NCBI RefSeq assembly: GCF_039839785.1
Contig: NZ_JBDOQT010000001.1
Coordinates: forward strand, 1,054,001 to 1,118,000
Source of the DNA: Pelagibius sp. CAU 1746
GTDB lineage: Bacteria > Pseudomonadota > Alphaproteobacteria > Kiloniellales > Kiloniellaceae
Length of the DNA stretch: 64,000 nt
Direction: 5' to 3'
Shown piece after piece: positions 1 to 11,803 of the stretch. Both the position numbers and the translations under genes were made by a program. How positions within the stretch are numbered: position 1 is the first letter of the stretch; every line of letters starts with the position of its first letter. Below the pieces are notes generated by a model. It did not search any database. It had not been told where the DNA came from and worked only from the letters and a program-made list of their open reading frames with translations.

Positions 1-1
1 C

Positions 2-949
2 TCCGGCTCGGACGCGGCGGGGGCGGCGGCGGTGGGCCGCATCACCTATGCGCGCCTGGTGGAGGCCGGTTATCCCCGGCCCTATGCCTGCGCCCTGGTC
101 GCTTCCGGGGCCTGCACGGGCATCCTCATCCCGCCGTCGATCGCCTACATCATCATCGGCCTCATCCTCGGCATCTCCGCCTCGACCCTGTTCCTGGCGG
201 CGGCCGTGCCCGGCGTGATGATCATGGTCTCCATCATGCTGACCAACGTCGTCATCAACCGGCGGCGCGGCTACGAAGCCTCCGATATCGCCTTCTCCTT
301 CCAGCGCTGGCTGCGCGCGGTCTGGGCCGGCAAGTACGCGCTGATGATCCCCTTCATCATCCTGGGCGGCATCTACTCCGGCGTCTTCACCCCGACCGAG
401 GCGGCCGCCGTCGCCGTGGTCACCACCCTCGTCATCGGCCTGCTGCAGGGCACGCTGACCCTGGACGACTTCCCCAAGATGCTCTTGAGTTCGGCCAAGG
501 TGAACGGCGTCATCGTGCCGATCATCGCCTTTGCCCTGCCGCTGGCGCAGGCGCTGGCCGCGCTGGAGGTGCCGCAGACCTTCGTGCAGTCGATCACCGC
601 CGTGACCGAGGACCCGACGATGATCGTCCTGCTGATGCTGGGCATCTTCATCCTGGCCGGCTGCGTCATGGAGACCACGCCCAACATCGTCATCCTGGCG
701 CCGATCATGCTGCCGCTGGCCGAGAGCATCGGCATGAACGAGATCCACTTCTGCATTTTCATGGTGACCTCGCTCGGCGTCGGTTTCGTGACGCCGCCGC
801 TGGGGCTCAACCTCTTCGTCCTGGCGGGGCTGACCGGGGAGCCGGTCATGGGCATTGCGCGGCGCGCCATCCCCTACGTGTTGTCCATGCTGGCGGTGGT
901 GCTGCTGCTCGCCTTCGTGCCGGCGCTCTCGCTTTGGGCCATCTACTGA
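2..949 (+). CDS. TRAP transporter large permease (DctM family), 5'-truncated
   Basis: The gene runs in from the left edge. The frame is open from base 2 and reads SGSDAAGAAAVGRI, the conserved segment of the TRAP large membrane subunit near the end of its first half, so roughly the last 315 residues are present. Several hydrophobic helices follow, including the GILIPPSIAYIIIG region and a second repeat ending with GFVTPPLGLNLFV, which is typical of DctM. TRAP systems import organic acids and sulfonates using an ion gradient and a periplasmic binding protein; that protein and the small DctQ subunit must lie upstream. The dehydrogenases immediately downstream make uptake of DHPS the likely role (HpsM-like), which is inferred from context. 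Confidence 0.9.
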   Translation, partial: SGSDAAGAAAVGRITYARLVEAGYPRPYACALVASGACTGILIPPSIAYIIIGLILGISASTLFLAAAVPGVMIMVSIMLTNVVINRRRGYEASDIAFSFQRWLRAVWAGKYALMIPFIILGGIYSGVFTPTEAAAVAVVTTLVIGLLQGTLTLDDFPKMLLSSAKVNGVIVPIIAFALPLAQALAALEVPQTFVQSITAVTEDPTMIVLLMLGIFILAGCVMETTPNIVILAPIMLPLAESIGMNEIHFCIFMVTSLGVGFVTPPLGLNLFVLAGLTGEPVMGIARRAIPYVLSMLAVVLLLAFVPALSLWAIY

Positions 950-2395
<1,446 letters not shown>

Positions 2396-2398
2396 GGC

Positions 2399-3169
2399 AT
2401 GGCGGGCGGTCCGGGCCTCTTCGACCTCTCCGGCCGCGTGGCGCTGGTCACCGGCGGTTCCAGCGGCATCGGCCGGCGCCTGGGCGAGGCGCTGGCGGGC
2501 GCCGGGGCCTCGGTGGTGCTGGTCGCCCGCCGTGCGCCGCAGTTGAGCGAGGCGGTGGCTTCCATCAAGGCGGCCGGCGGCAGGGCGGCGGGCCTGGCCC
2601 GCGATCTCGCCGACCCGGCGGAGATGGAGGAGGTGGCGCGGCTGGCCGCCGGCGACTTCGGGCCGCCCGACATCCTGGTCAATGCCGCCGGCATCAACCT
2701 GCGCGAGGCGCCGGAGGCGATCACGCCGGAGAGCTGGGAGCGCACGATCACCCTCAACCTAACCATCCCCTTCTTCCTGGCGCGGGCCTGCGTGGCGGGC
2801 ATGAAGGACAAGAGCGACGGGCGCATCATCAACATCGCCTCGCTGCAGTCGGAGCGCGCCATGCCGAACGGCATGGCCTATGGCGCCTCCAAGGGCGGGG
2901 TGGCACAGCTCACCCGCGCCATGGCCGAGGCCTGGTCCGGTGCGGGCGTCACCGCCAACGCCATCGCGCCGGGCTTTTTTCCGACCGCGCTGACCGGGGC
3001 GGTTTTCGAGGACGAGGAACGGGTCGCCGCCCTGGCGGCGCAGACCGCCATCGGGCGCAACGGGCGCCTGGAGGACCTGGACGGCATCGCCATCTTCCTG
3101 GCTTCCGCCGCCTCTGCCTACATCACCGGCCAGGTCATCTACGTCGACGGAGGCTTTACCGCGAAATGA
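2399..3169 (+). CDS. SDR-family oxidoreductase, probable DHPS 2-dehydrogenase
   Basis: This is a 256-residue classical short-chain dehydrogenase. It has the N-terminal cofactor motif TGGSSGIG near residue 20, NAAGIN in place of NNAG, and the catalytic YGASK pair near residue 160. A C-terminal GQVIYVDGG stretch is typical of the family. The ATG lies 3 bp after the stop of the HisD-like gene, so the two are co-transcribed. In described hps clusters an SDR and a zinc alcohol dehydrogenase (HpsO and HpsP) interconvert the DHPS enantiomers through oxidation at C2, which fits this position. I do not assign O or P. A generic sugar or polyol dehydrogenase cannot be excluded. Confidence 0.75.
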   Translation: MAGGPGLFDLSGRVALVTGGSSGIGRRLGEALAGAGASVVLVARRAPQLSEAVASIKAAGGRAAGLARDLADPAEMEEVARLAAGDFGPPDILVNAAGINLREAPEAITPESWERTITLNLTIPFFLARACVAGMKDKSDGRIINIASLQSERAMPNGMAYGASKGGVAQLTRAMAEAWSGAGVTANAIAPGFFPTALTGAVFEDEERVAALAAQTAIGRNGRLEDLDGIAIFLASAASAYITGQVIYVDGGFTAK

Positions 3170-3179
3170 GAGAGGAGAG

Positions 3180-4184
3180 ATGAAGGCGCTCGTCTATACC
3201 GGTGCCGGCGCGCTGGATTACCGCGAGGTCGAGGACCCGCGGCCCGGCGCCGGCGAGTCCCTGCTGAGGGTCGAGGCCTGCTGCATCTGCGGCTCGGACA
3301 TGCATGCCTTTCACGGCAAGGACGAGCGCCGCAAGCCGCCGCTGATCCTGGGGCACGAGGCTGTCGGTAGCGTCGTCGAGGGCACGGGCGCCGGGCGGCG
3401 CGTGGTGATCAACCCCCTGGTCTCCTGCGGGCGCTGCGCCTATTGCCTGGAAGGCCGCGGCAACCTCTGCCCGTCGCGCCAGATGATGTCGATGAACCGC
3501 CCCGGCGGCTTCGCCGAGTTGGTGACGGCGCCAGAGCGCAACCTGCTGGCGGTGCCCGATGACCTTTCCTCCGTGCAGGCGGCCCTGACCGAGCCGGCGG
3601 CGACGGCCTGGCACGGCGTCGTCACCGCGGCCCGCGCCCTGCACCGTCCGCTCGCGGAGACGAGGGCGCTGGTCATCGGCGGCGGCGCCATCGGCCTGCT
3701 CTCGGCGCTTTCGCTGCGCGCCTTCGGCTGCCCCCGGGTGACGGTGGCGGAGACCAACGCCCTGCGCCGCGAGACCGTCGCCGCCGAAGGTTTCGAGGTC
3801 TTCGATCCCCAGGCAGCGGACCCCGGCGAGGACCCGGGAGAATCGGGCGCCGACCTGGTGATGGACGCGGTCGGCTACGCGGCGACGCGCGAGGCCGCCT
3901 CGCGCTGGGTGCGGCCCGGCGGCGTCATCCTGCACATCGGCCTGGGCGACGGCGCGGGCGGGCTCGACCTGCGCAAGATGACGCTGCAGGAAGTGACCTT
4001 CATCGGCACCTACACCTACACCATGACCGACTTCGCCCAGGCGCTTGCGGCCCTGGCTGCCGGGCGCCTCGGTGCGCTGGGCTGGGTCGAGCGGCGGCCG
4101 CTGGCCGGCGGCCTGGAGGCCTTCCGGGCGCTGGACCAGGGTCAAGTCGCCGCCGCCAAGATCGCTCTGGAGCCGGCCGGCTGA
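3180..4184 (+). CDS. Zinc-dependent medium-chain alcohol dehydrogenase, probable DHPS dehydrogenase
   Basis: The 334-residue protein has the MDR layout: catalytic-zinc segment CCICGSDMHAFHG, GHE motif in ILGHEAVG, structural-zinc cysteines in CGRCAYCLEGRGNLC, then a Rossmann region with VIGGGAIGLL. It follows the SDR gene by 10 bp and has a strong ribosome binding site (GAGAGGAGAG) just before the ATG. The trio HisD-like, SDR and zinc dehydrogenase is the hallmark of the hpsNOP set for DHPS, where the two 2-dehydrogenases interconvert enantiomers. The family is certain; the substrate is inferred from gene order. Confidence 0.75.
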   Translation: MKALVYTGAGALDYREVEDPRPGAGESLLRVEACCICGSDMHAFHGKDERRKPPLILGHEAVGSVVEGTGAGRRVVINPLVSCGRCAYCLEGRGNLCPSRQMMSMNRPGGFAELVTAPERNLLAVPDDLSSVQAALTEPAATAWHGVVTAARALHRPLAETRALVIGGGAIGLLSALSLRAFGCPRVTVAETNALRRETVAAEGFEVFDPQAADPGEDPGESGADLVMDAVGYAATREAASRWVRPGGVILHIGLGDGAGGLDLRKMTLQEVTFIGTYTYTMTDFAQALAALAAGRLGALGWVERRPLAGGLEAFRALDQGQVAAAKIALEPAG

Positions 4185-4283
4185 GCCGCAAGCCCGCGCG
4201 GCCTGCGGGGCGCGGCGATTTGATCCCGCCGCCCTCCGCCCTATCTGATGGGGTGTCCCAGGCGCAACCGGCGGAGCCCCCGC

Positions 4284-4889
4284 ATGTTCTTCTCCCCGTT
4301 CAAGATCTCCCCGCCCAGATTGCTGTTGTTCGCCTTGCTGGCCCTGGCCGCCGGACCTCTCGGCGGCCCGGCGGCCGCTGCGGAGCCGGCGGCGTCGGCC
4401 CATGATTTCGCCTTCACCTCCATCGAGGGCCAGCCGCTGCCGCTGTCGCAGTTCAAGGGCAAGGTGGTGCTGCTGGTGAACACCGCCTCGCGCTGCGGCT
4501 TCACTCCGCAGTACGAAGGTCTTCAGGCGGTCTGGGAGCGTTATCGCGACCGCGGACTGGTGGTGCTCGGCGTGCCCTCCAACGACTTCGGCGGCCAGGA
4601 GCCGGGCAGCGAGGCGGAGATCAAGCAGTTCTGCGAGGTGAACTTCAGCGTCGACTTCCCGCTGACCAGCAAGGAGCAGGTGGTCGGCGAAGCGGCCCAT
4701 CCCTTCTACCGCTGGGCGGCCGCGCAGCTCGGCTTCGCCGCCAAGCCGCGCTGGAATTTCCACAAGTACCTCATCGGCCCGGACGGCGCGCTGGTCGATT
4801 GGTTCGCCACCACCACCAAGCCCACCGCCGCCAAGGTGACCAAGGCCATCGAGGCCCAGCTCTCCAGGGTGGCGCAGCCGGAAAGCTGA
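4284..4889 (+). CDS. Exported glutathione peroxidase family protein
   Basis: The product has 201 residues. A hydrophobic N-terminus (RLLLFALLALAAGPL, ending in AAAAEPA) looks like a signal peptide, so the enzyme probably acts in the periplasm. The peroxidase triad is present: Cys71 in ASRCGFTPQYEG (a cysteine, not selenocysteine), Gln105 in FGGQEPG and Trp157 in RWNFHKY. Such cysteine homologues reduce hydroperoxides with thioredoxin or glutathione. I chose the ATG at 4284 because it places the signal peptide at the N-terminus; an in-frame ATG at 4248 would add 12 residues. It stands alone on the plus strand, convergent with the TetR gene. Confidence 0.85.
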   Translation: MFFSPFKISPPRLLLFALLALAAGPLGGPAAAAEPAASAHDFAFTSIEGQPLPLSQFKGKVVLLVNTASRCGFTPQYEGLQAVWERYRDRGLVVLGVPSNDFGGQEPGSEAEIKQFCEVNFSVDFPLTSKEQVVGEAAHPFYRWAAAQLGFAAKPRWNFHKYLIGPDGALVDWFATTTKPTAAKVTKAIEAQLSRVAQPES

Positions 4890-4910
4890 TCCGCCGCTGC
4901 TTGACCGGAC

Positions 4911-5477
4911 CTAGTGGGCCAGGGCGTTGTCCAGCAGGGTCATGGCCGCGTCCTTGGCCTGGGCGGCGGCGGCGCGGCAGCCCTCAACCTGGGCGGCGAC
5001 GATGGCGCCTTCCTTCAGCACCAGGAGCTGGCGGGCCAGCCGGGCCGGATCGCCGGCGCCGCCCTGCACCGCCAGGCCGTGCAGGTGGCGGTAGATCAGC
5101 GCCTTGTGGGTCGCCGCCAAGGCATGGATGGGGTGCTCCGGGTCCTGGTACTCGGAGGCCGCCTTGACGAAAAGGCAGCCGCGGAAACCCGGTTCCTCGA
5201 ACCACTCCTCCAAAGCGTCGAACATGGCCAGCATCTGCCCGCGCGGAGTCTTGCCCAGCCTGCTCATGCGCCGGAACAGCCAGTCGCGGAACTCCGTGTC
5301 GCGGCGCTGCAACACCGCGAGGATCAAGGCTTCCTTGCTCTGGAAGTATTTGTACATGGAGGTCTTGGAAATGCCGGTCTCCTCCACCAGGCGGTCCATC
5401 CCGGTGGCGTGGAAGCCGTTGGCGTAGAACGTCTTCAGCGCCTTGTCGATCAGCTCGTCGCGCTTCGTCGGACGCAT
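4911..5477 (-). CDS. TetR/AcrR-family transcriptional regulator
   Basis: The 188-residue protein begins MRPTKRDELIDKALKTFYANG and carries a TetR helix-turn-helix over about residues 20-55, with the typical KTSMYKYFQSKEAL recognition-helix region. The C-terminal part, including EEWFEEPGFRGCLFVKAASEY, is the ligand-binding half seen in the AcrR/NemR-like branch. Start at 5477 gives a standard N-terminus; an upstream in-frame start at 5519 would add 14 residues. It is divergent from the HugZ-like gene at 5582 with about 100 bp between, so that gene is a plausible target along with its own promoter. Effector unknown. Confidence 0.85.
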   Translation of the reverse strand: MRPTKRDELIDKALKTFYANGFHATGMDRLVEETGISKTSMYKYFQSKEALILAVLQRRDTEFRDWLFRRMSRLGKTPRGQMLAMFDALEEWFEEPGFRGCLFVKAASEYQDPEHPIHALAATHKALIYRHLHGLAVQGGAGDPARLARQLLVLKEGAIVAAQVEGCRAAAAQAKDAAMTLLDNALAH

Positions 5478-5581
5478 GCACTGCCTCGCTTGTCTTCTGT
5501 CCCGGCCAGTATAGCCCAATCCGCCGGTGGATGCGCGGAACGGGATTTTCCTGCGCCCGGGCCCGGTTCTATAGTGGCGGC

Positions 5582-6355
5582 ATGGCCCGGCCCGCGAAAA
5601 AGAAAGATCCCCTGCTGCCGGTCGACGCCGAGGCGCGGCGGCTGGCGAAGGACCTGCTGCGCCGCGCCCGCCACGGCGCCTTGGCGACCCTGGATCCGGA
5701 GACCGGCGGCCCCCTGGCGACGCGCACGGCGCTGGCGACCGACCTGGACGGTGCGCCGGTCATCCTCACCTCGACCCTCTCGGCCCATACCCAGGCGTTG
5801 CTGAAGGATCCGCGCTGCTCGATCCTGCTCGGCGAACCGGGCAAGGGCGATCCGCTCGCCCATCCGCGCCTCACCCTCATCGGCAGGGCCGGGCGGATCG
5901 GGCCGGCGGGGCCGCGCGAACGCCTGAAGCGGCGCTACCTGGCCCGCCACCCCAAGGCCGGGCTCTACGTCGACTTCCCCGATTTCAGTTTCTGGCGCCT
6001 GGAGGTCGCGCGCGCCAGTCTCAACGGCGGTTTCGGGCGGGCCTACGCGATGACGCCGGCGGACCTCCTGATCGACATGACCGGCCTGGAAGAGCTGGCG
6101 GACTTCGAAGCCGGCGCGGTCGACCACATGAACGCGGATCATGCCGAGGCCGTGGCGCTCTACGCCCGGGCCTTCTGCCGGGCGCCGGCCGGCGATTGGC
6201 TGCTGACCGGCCTCGATCCCGAAGGCCTCGACCTCGCCCTGGGGGACCGCGTCGAGCGCCTCTGGTTCGAAACGCCGCCGGGCGCCCCCGAGCAACTGCG
6301 GCCGCTGCTGGTGCGCCTCGCCAAGGAAGCGCGGGAAAGGCTCGCCGCCACCTAG
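5582..6355 (+). CDS. HugZ-like pyridoxamine 5'-phosphate oxidase-fold protein with DUF2470 domain
   Basis: The protein has 257 residues. The N-terminal half (RRARHGALATLDPETGGPLATR and following) is a split-barrel flavin/heme-binding fold. The C-terminal part after about residue 165 is a DUF2470 domain with the signature DHMNADHAEAVALYA. This arrangement is that of HugZ and related heme-utilisation or heme-binding proteins in Proteobacteria. The ATG at 5582 is chosen over an upstream in-frame start at 5531 because the family starts close to the conserved RRA segment. It is divergent from the TetR gene. Heme degradation is a family-based suggestion; no iron or heme uptake genes are adjacent. 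Confidence 0.75.
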   Translation: MARPAKKKDPLLPVDAEARRLAKDLLRRARHGALATLDPETGGPLATRTALATDLDGAPVILTSTLSAHTQALLKDPRCSILLGEPGKGDPLAHPRLTLIGRAGRIGPAGPRERLKRRYLARHPKAGLYVDFPDFSFWRLEVARASLNGGFGRAYAMTPADLLIDMTGLEELADFEAGAVDHMNADHAEAVALYARAFCRAPAGDWLLTGLDPEGLDLALGDRVERLWFETPPGAPEQLRPLLVRLAKEARERLAAT

Positions 6356-6365
6356 ACCGGATTCA

Positions 6366-6420
6366 CAGGGCCGGTGGATCGCCTTCGGCGATTCCGGCCG
6401 ACCCTGATCTACTCTAGTCC
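6366..6420. repeat. 55-bp dispersed inverted repeat, copy 1
   Basis: CAGGGCCGGTGGATCGCC and GGCGATTCCGGCCGACCCTG form an imperfect stem around a TTC loop, followed by an unpaired tail ending CTAGTCC. The element matches 44436-44490 at 51 of 55 positions. This copy sits in the gap between the convergent HugZ-like gene and the histidine kinase gene, downstream of both stops. It may be a REP-like element or act as a bidirectional 3'-end structure. Confidence 0.75.
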
Positions 6421-6463
6421 GGCGAATCCTCCCGCGGCCCCCGGCTGGGCCGGGCGCGGGGCG

Positions 6464-8083
<1,620 letters not shown>

Positions 8084-8681
8084 GAAGGCTCAACCCCCTG
8101 GAGCGGTCGGCGGCGAACTTGGCCGATAACCCTGTCGGGCGCCCTGGCGACGGAGGTTTCCTTCGCTTTTGCGAAGGCCGGGCGTCCTGACCGATAGCTA
8201 AAATTTGTCGGTTTTTTAATACGTTGCCGCCGCCGGTGAACAGGGAGCCATTTGCCGCCCGAGGCCTCGAGGAGTCAAGCGCGCAAAGGCCGCAGGTCCG
8301 CGGCCGGCTTGCCACGCCCCCGATTCCATCCAGGAATTCCGGCGACTTCCCGGTTCATGCGACCGTCGTTTTTTTCGTCATGCTCCGGAGTGTCCGGCAG
8401 GGTCGAGAAACCCGATTCACGGTGCCGCCGTAACGGTCGGGCGATTCCCGGGTCCCGGGTCGGCGGTCGCTCCGTGCGGCGTTCGGGATCGCGCGCCCAC
8501 GGCAGCCGGAAAGCTCTCCGGCGTTGAAGAGAGAGAAGGAGTTCTTACGCCACAGCCGCAGCGCCTCCTCGCGCTCCTTAAGAGGTAGCGGCGGCTCTTT
8601 GGCGCTAGGCTGCTTGACGGCGCAAGGCGATTGACCGGACACTCTTCCCAATCCGCAAAGACATCGAAGGGGAGGTGTGTG
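8084..8681. promoter_or_regulatory. Divergent intergenic region with perfect 7-bp-stem hairpin
   Basis: This 598-bp stretch separates the histidine kinase (minus) from the protease-hydrolase fusion (plus) and should contain both promoters. I see no convincing gene in it. At 8160-8177 CCTTCGC-TTTT-GCGAAGG forms a perfect hairpin about 80 bp upstream of the kinase start, which would lie in its 5' leader or at an operator. An A/T-rich patch (TAAAATTTGTCGGTTTTTTAATAC) lies at about 8198-8222. The rest is GC-rich and unremarkable. Confidence 0.5.
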
Positions 8682-10634
8682 ATGCCGAGATCACAGAACG
8701 GCGACGGCAAGACCTATGGGGGCGTCGTCAAGGATCCTCTCGATCTGCGCGACTTGGTCTACGAAAGCGGCCTCTTCGAGCTGCCTTTCAGGATCGACAA
8801 CCGCGCCTTCGTGCCCGTCATCCTGGACCAGGGGCAGGAAGGCGCCTGCACGGGCTTCGGCCTGGCCGCGGTGGTGAACTTCCTGCACCACAACCGCTCC
8901 GACTTCACCGCCGCCCGGCGTAACGCCTATAAGAAGAAAGAGAACGGCGCCAGCGCGCGCATGCTCTACGAGATGGCCAAGCGCTACGACGAGTGGCAGG
9001 GCGAGAACTACGACGGTTCTTCCGTCCGCGGCGCCATGAAGGGCTGGTCGCGCCACGGCGTCTGCACCTGGGGCGACTGGCCCTACGATGCGCGCAAGCC
9101 GGGCAAGCTGACGCCGCAGCGCCAGCGCAATGCGCTGAACCAGCCGCTGGGCGCTTACTACCGGGTGCGCCATCTCTACCTCAACAACATGCAGGCCGCC
9201 CTGGCCGAGGCCGGCATTCTCTACGCCAGCGCCTCGGTCCACGAGGGCTGGCAGCAGGTCGGCAATGACGGGATCATCCCCTACAGCAAGACCAAGATCG
9301 GCGGCCATGCTTTTGCCATCGTCGGTTACGACGACCGCGGCTTCTGGATCCAGAACTCCTGGGGGCCGCGCTGGGGCGCCAAGGGCTTCTGCCACATCGG
9401 TTACGACGATTGGCTGGAAAACGCGTTCGACTGCTGGGTGGCGCGCCTCGGCGTGCCGGCGCTGAGCTTCGCCGACGGCGGCTCCCTGGTGCACGGCCGC
9501 GCCTCGGAGTTCGGCTTCATTCCCGACGAGTCGGTGGTGCTGGACACCATCCGCCCGCACTTCGTGAACCTGGGCAACGATGGCCGCTTCTCGCAGTCCG
9601 GCATCTATTCCAGCGACGAGGCGGAGGTCGACGAGGTGGTGCTCGGCGGTTTCAAGAAAACCTCCAAGGACTGGGCCGGCCCCAAGAAGCTGGCCATCTA
9701 CTGCCACGGCGGCCTCAACAACGAAAAGGCCTCGGCCTCGCGCATCGCCTCCATGCAGCCCTACTTCCTCGGCAACCAGATCTATCCGCTGCACTTCATG
9801 TGGGAGACGGGCTTCCTCGATTCCGTGAAAGGCATCGTCCAGGACGCCTTCCGCCGCGGCCGCTTCGAGGGTTGGGCCGACAAGATGAAGGACCGCTTCT
9901 TCGATTTGCTGGACGAGGGCGTGGAACTGGCCTCGCGGCCCCTGGGCAGGCCGGTGTGGAGCCAGATGAAGGACAATGCGATGCGGGCCTCCGACGCGAA
10001 CGGCGGCGCCCGCTACACCGCCGCGCGCATCGCCGCCGCCTTCGCGGAGCTGGAGGGTAAGGCGGAGCTGCATCTGGTCGGCCACAGCGCCGGCAGCATC
10101 TTCCTCGGCCACCTGCTGCCGGTGCTGGTGGAACTGGGGCTGCCGGTGAAGTCGCTGACGCTCTTCGCCCCGGCCTGCACCCTGGAGCTTTTCGACGCCA
10201 ACATCGCCAAGCACCTGGGCCGGGAGGTGGAGCGCTTCGCCCTCTTCAACCTGACCGACGAGGTGGAGCAGGACGACAACGTCGGCGGCGTCTACCACAA
10301 GAGCCTGCTCTACCTGGTGACCGAAGCCTTCGAAACGCGCCACCGCGTGCCGCTGCTGGGCATGGAAGCCGGTATCAAGGCGCGCAAGAAGACGCACAGC
10401 CCGAGCGCGGCGGAAGAGGAGGAAAGAAAGCTCGTCGAGCGGGTGCGCCGGTCCATCGGCAACGAGGTGAAGCCGGGCAACGAGAAGACGGTGGTCCGTG
10501 CCCTGGGCCTGCCCCAGGCGGTGAAGCCGAAGTCCAAGAGCACCAGCCACGGCGGCTTCGACAATGACGAGGATACCCTCAACTCCATGCTGCGCATCAT
10601 CACCGGCAAGCAGAAGCTGGCGAAGGAATTCTAG
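8682..10634 (+). CDS. Papain-like (C1) peptidase fused to an alpha/beta hydrolase
   Basis: The protein has 650 residues and no signal peptide. The first half is a C1-type cysteine peptidase: Gln52 and Cys56 in DQGQEGACTGFG, His209 in GGHAFAIVGYDD and Asn225 in IQNSWGPRWGAKGF form the expected active site. After about residue 330 comes an alpha/beta hydrolase, with LAIYCHGGLNN as the likely oxyanion-hole strand and nucleophile Ser469 in LVGHSAGSIFLG. The C-terminal 80 residues are charged and lysine-rich. The start at 8682 follows a strong site (AAGGGGAGGT). The gene heads the DUF2589 block, 378 bp upstream of the first DUF2589 gene. The substrate of either domain is unknown; the fusion is unusual in my knowledge of these families. 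Confidence 0.8.
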   Translation: MPRSQNGDGKTYGGVVKDPLDLRDLVYESGLFELPFRIDNRAFVPVILDQGQEGACTGFGLAAVVNFLHHNRSDFTAARRNAYKKKENGASARMLYEMAKRYDEWQGENYDGSSVRGAMKGWSRHGVCTWGDWPYDARKPGKLTPQRQRNALNQPLGAYYRVRHLYLNNMQAALAEAGILYASASVHEGWQQVGNDGIIPYSKTKIGGHAFAIVGYDDRGFWIQNSWGPRWGAKGFCHIGYDDWLENAFDCWVARLGVPALSFADGGSLVHGRASEFGFIPDESVVLDTIRPHFVNLGNDGRFSQSGIYSSDEAEVDEVVLGGFKKTSKDWAGPKKLAIYCHGGLNNEKASASRIASMQPYFLGNQIYPLHFMWETGFLDSVKGIVQDAFRRGRFEGWADKMKDRFFDLLDEGVELASRPLGRPVWSQMKDNAMRASDANGGARYTAARIAAAFAELEGKAELHLVGHSAGSIFLGHLLPVLVELGLPVKSLTLFAPACTLELFDANIAKHLGREVERFALFNLTDEVEQDDNVGGVYHKSLLYLVTEAFETRHRVPLLGMEAGIKARKKTHSPSAAEEEERKLVERVRRSIGNEVKPGNEKTVVRALGLPQAVKPKSKSTSHGGFDNDEDTLNSMLRIITGKQKLAKEF

Positions 10635-11012
10635 GCGGCCCGCAGTTCAGCCCGCTGGCCTCCGGCGTGAATTCTAGAAGCCGGCGGCCGCCGGGAGAAT
10701 TCGCGCGGCGAGAGGGGCGCTTCGCGTCTCTCCCGCCAAGTCGCCGGCGGCGGGGCATTGGGGTCGCCGTATTATTCAGCTTTTCAATAGTACAGTATGG
10801 TTAATTTCGGCGCCTTGATTTCTCGTGCGCCACATTAATATCACAGTATTATTCCGAGGCTCCCCGATTCGAAGTAATCCCTTTGTGCTGGAAAGCTAAT
10901 TGCTGCCGCAAAACCCGCTGGCTATACTTGCAGGCAAATAGGACGCCGCACCTAGGCTGGGGATTTTCCCGGGACCGTGTGGGGACGGTAGACAAAGGGT
11001 GGAGGGGACAGC
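10635..11012. promoter_or_regulatory. Intergenic region with AT-rich promoter candidate for the DUF2589 operon
   Basis: The 378-bp gap starts with GC-rich sequence containing an imperfect hairpin at 10707-10737 that could end the upstream transcript. It changes to AT-rich DNA at about 10765-10935. The 9-mer GTATTATTC occurs at 10769 and again at 10846 on the same strand, and CAGTAT recurs nearby, so these may be regulator sites. A purine-rich site (GGAGGGGACA) precedes the ATG at 11013. No gene is seen. Confidence 0.45.
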
Positions 11013-11615
11013 ATGGCAGTCGCAGGTGAACTTCAGGCACTTCCGTTCGGCTCGCTGATCGGCGGGCCGCTGGACGCGGCGATCGAGGCCCAGGCCCGCG
11101 CGGCCATGTCGTCGGTCAACTTCATCCGCAACATCGGCTTCGACGACAAGGGCGCGGTCCAGAACATCACCTTCACGGCCAAGAAGGGCGCGACCGAGAG
11201 CGAGATCACGGTGCCCTTGCTCACCATCGTGCCGATCCCCTTCATCCGCATCGACGAGATGACCATCGACTTCAAGGCCAACGTGTCGTCCAGCACCGAG
11301 AGCGAGGACAAGACGGTCCAGTCGGTGAACAAGCAGGCTAAGGTCAACGCCAGCGCGCGCTACCTTTTCTTCAAGGCGAGCCTGGAAGCCTCCATTTCCT
11401 CCAAGAAGGATTCGGAGTCGACCAAGAATTCCAAGTACGCGGTGGAGACCACCATCGACGTGCACGTCCACGCGGTTCAGGACGAACTGCCCGCGGGCCT
11501 CGCCAAGATGCTGAACATCCTGGCCGATACCATCCAGGCGCCCCCGGCGGTGGCCGAGCAGCCGGCCGGCGGCGGCGGCGGTGGCGGCGGTGGGGGCCGC
11601 AGCGGGGGAAACTGA
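11013..11615 (+). CDS. DUF2589 domain protein, first paralogue
   Basis: The 200-residue protein matches the DUF2589 pattern as I know it: helical start GSLIGGPLDAAIEAQARAAM, then IGFDD, the strand-rich core with PIPFIRIDEMTIDFKANV at 74-91, and VHAVQDELPAGLAKMLNIL near 150-170. It has no signal peptide or membrane helix. The tail is almost pure glycine (residues 187-196). DUF2589 has no established function to my knowledge. It is followed 188 bp later by a gene whose product shares the P-[IV]-P motif, and then by a second DUF2589 gene. Confidence 0.88.
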   Translation: MAVAGELQALPFGSLIGGPLDAAIEAQARAAMSSVNFIRNIGFDDKGAVQNITFTAKKGATESEITVPLLTIVPIPFIRIDEMTIDFKANVSSSTESEDKTVQSVNKQAKVNASARYLFFKASLEASISSKKDSESTKNSKYAVETTIDVHVHAVQDELPAGLAKMLNILADTIQAPPAVAEQPAGGGGGGGGGGRSGGN

Positions 11616-11803
11616 TCGCGCTGGGGCCGCCGGAAGACGGCAGCTTGCCGGGCCGTCCCAGCGTCCTCACGCGTTTCCGCCGGGTGCAGACCCGTCTGTG
11701 GCGCGGGGTGCTGGGCTGGCTGGCTGGCGGAACGCTCTCCGGCGTAGTCTAGCGGAACGGCGGGGCGGAGAGCCGGCGCCGAGGGGAGGCAAAGCAGGAC
11801 CGA

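Noticed and set aside
3156-4763. Long minus-strand open frame opposite the zinc dehydrogenase and glutathione peroxidase genes
   Set aside because: It is rich in Arg/Ala/Gln and lacks domain signatures; GC-rich coding DNA produces such antisense frames.
8355-8651. Minus-strand frame in the kinase/fusion gap
   Set aside because: It has no recognisable protein pattern and no good ribosome site.
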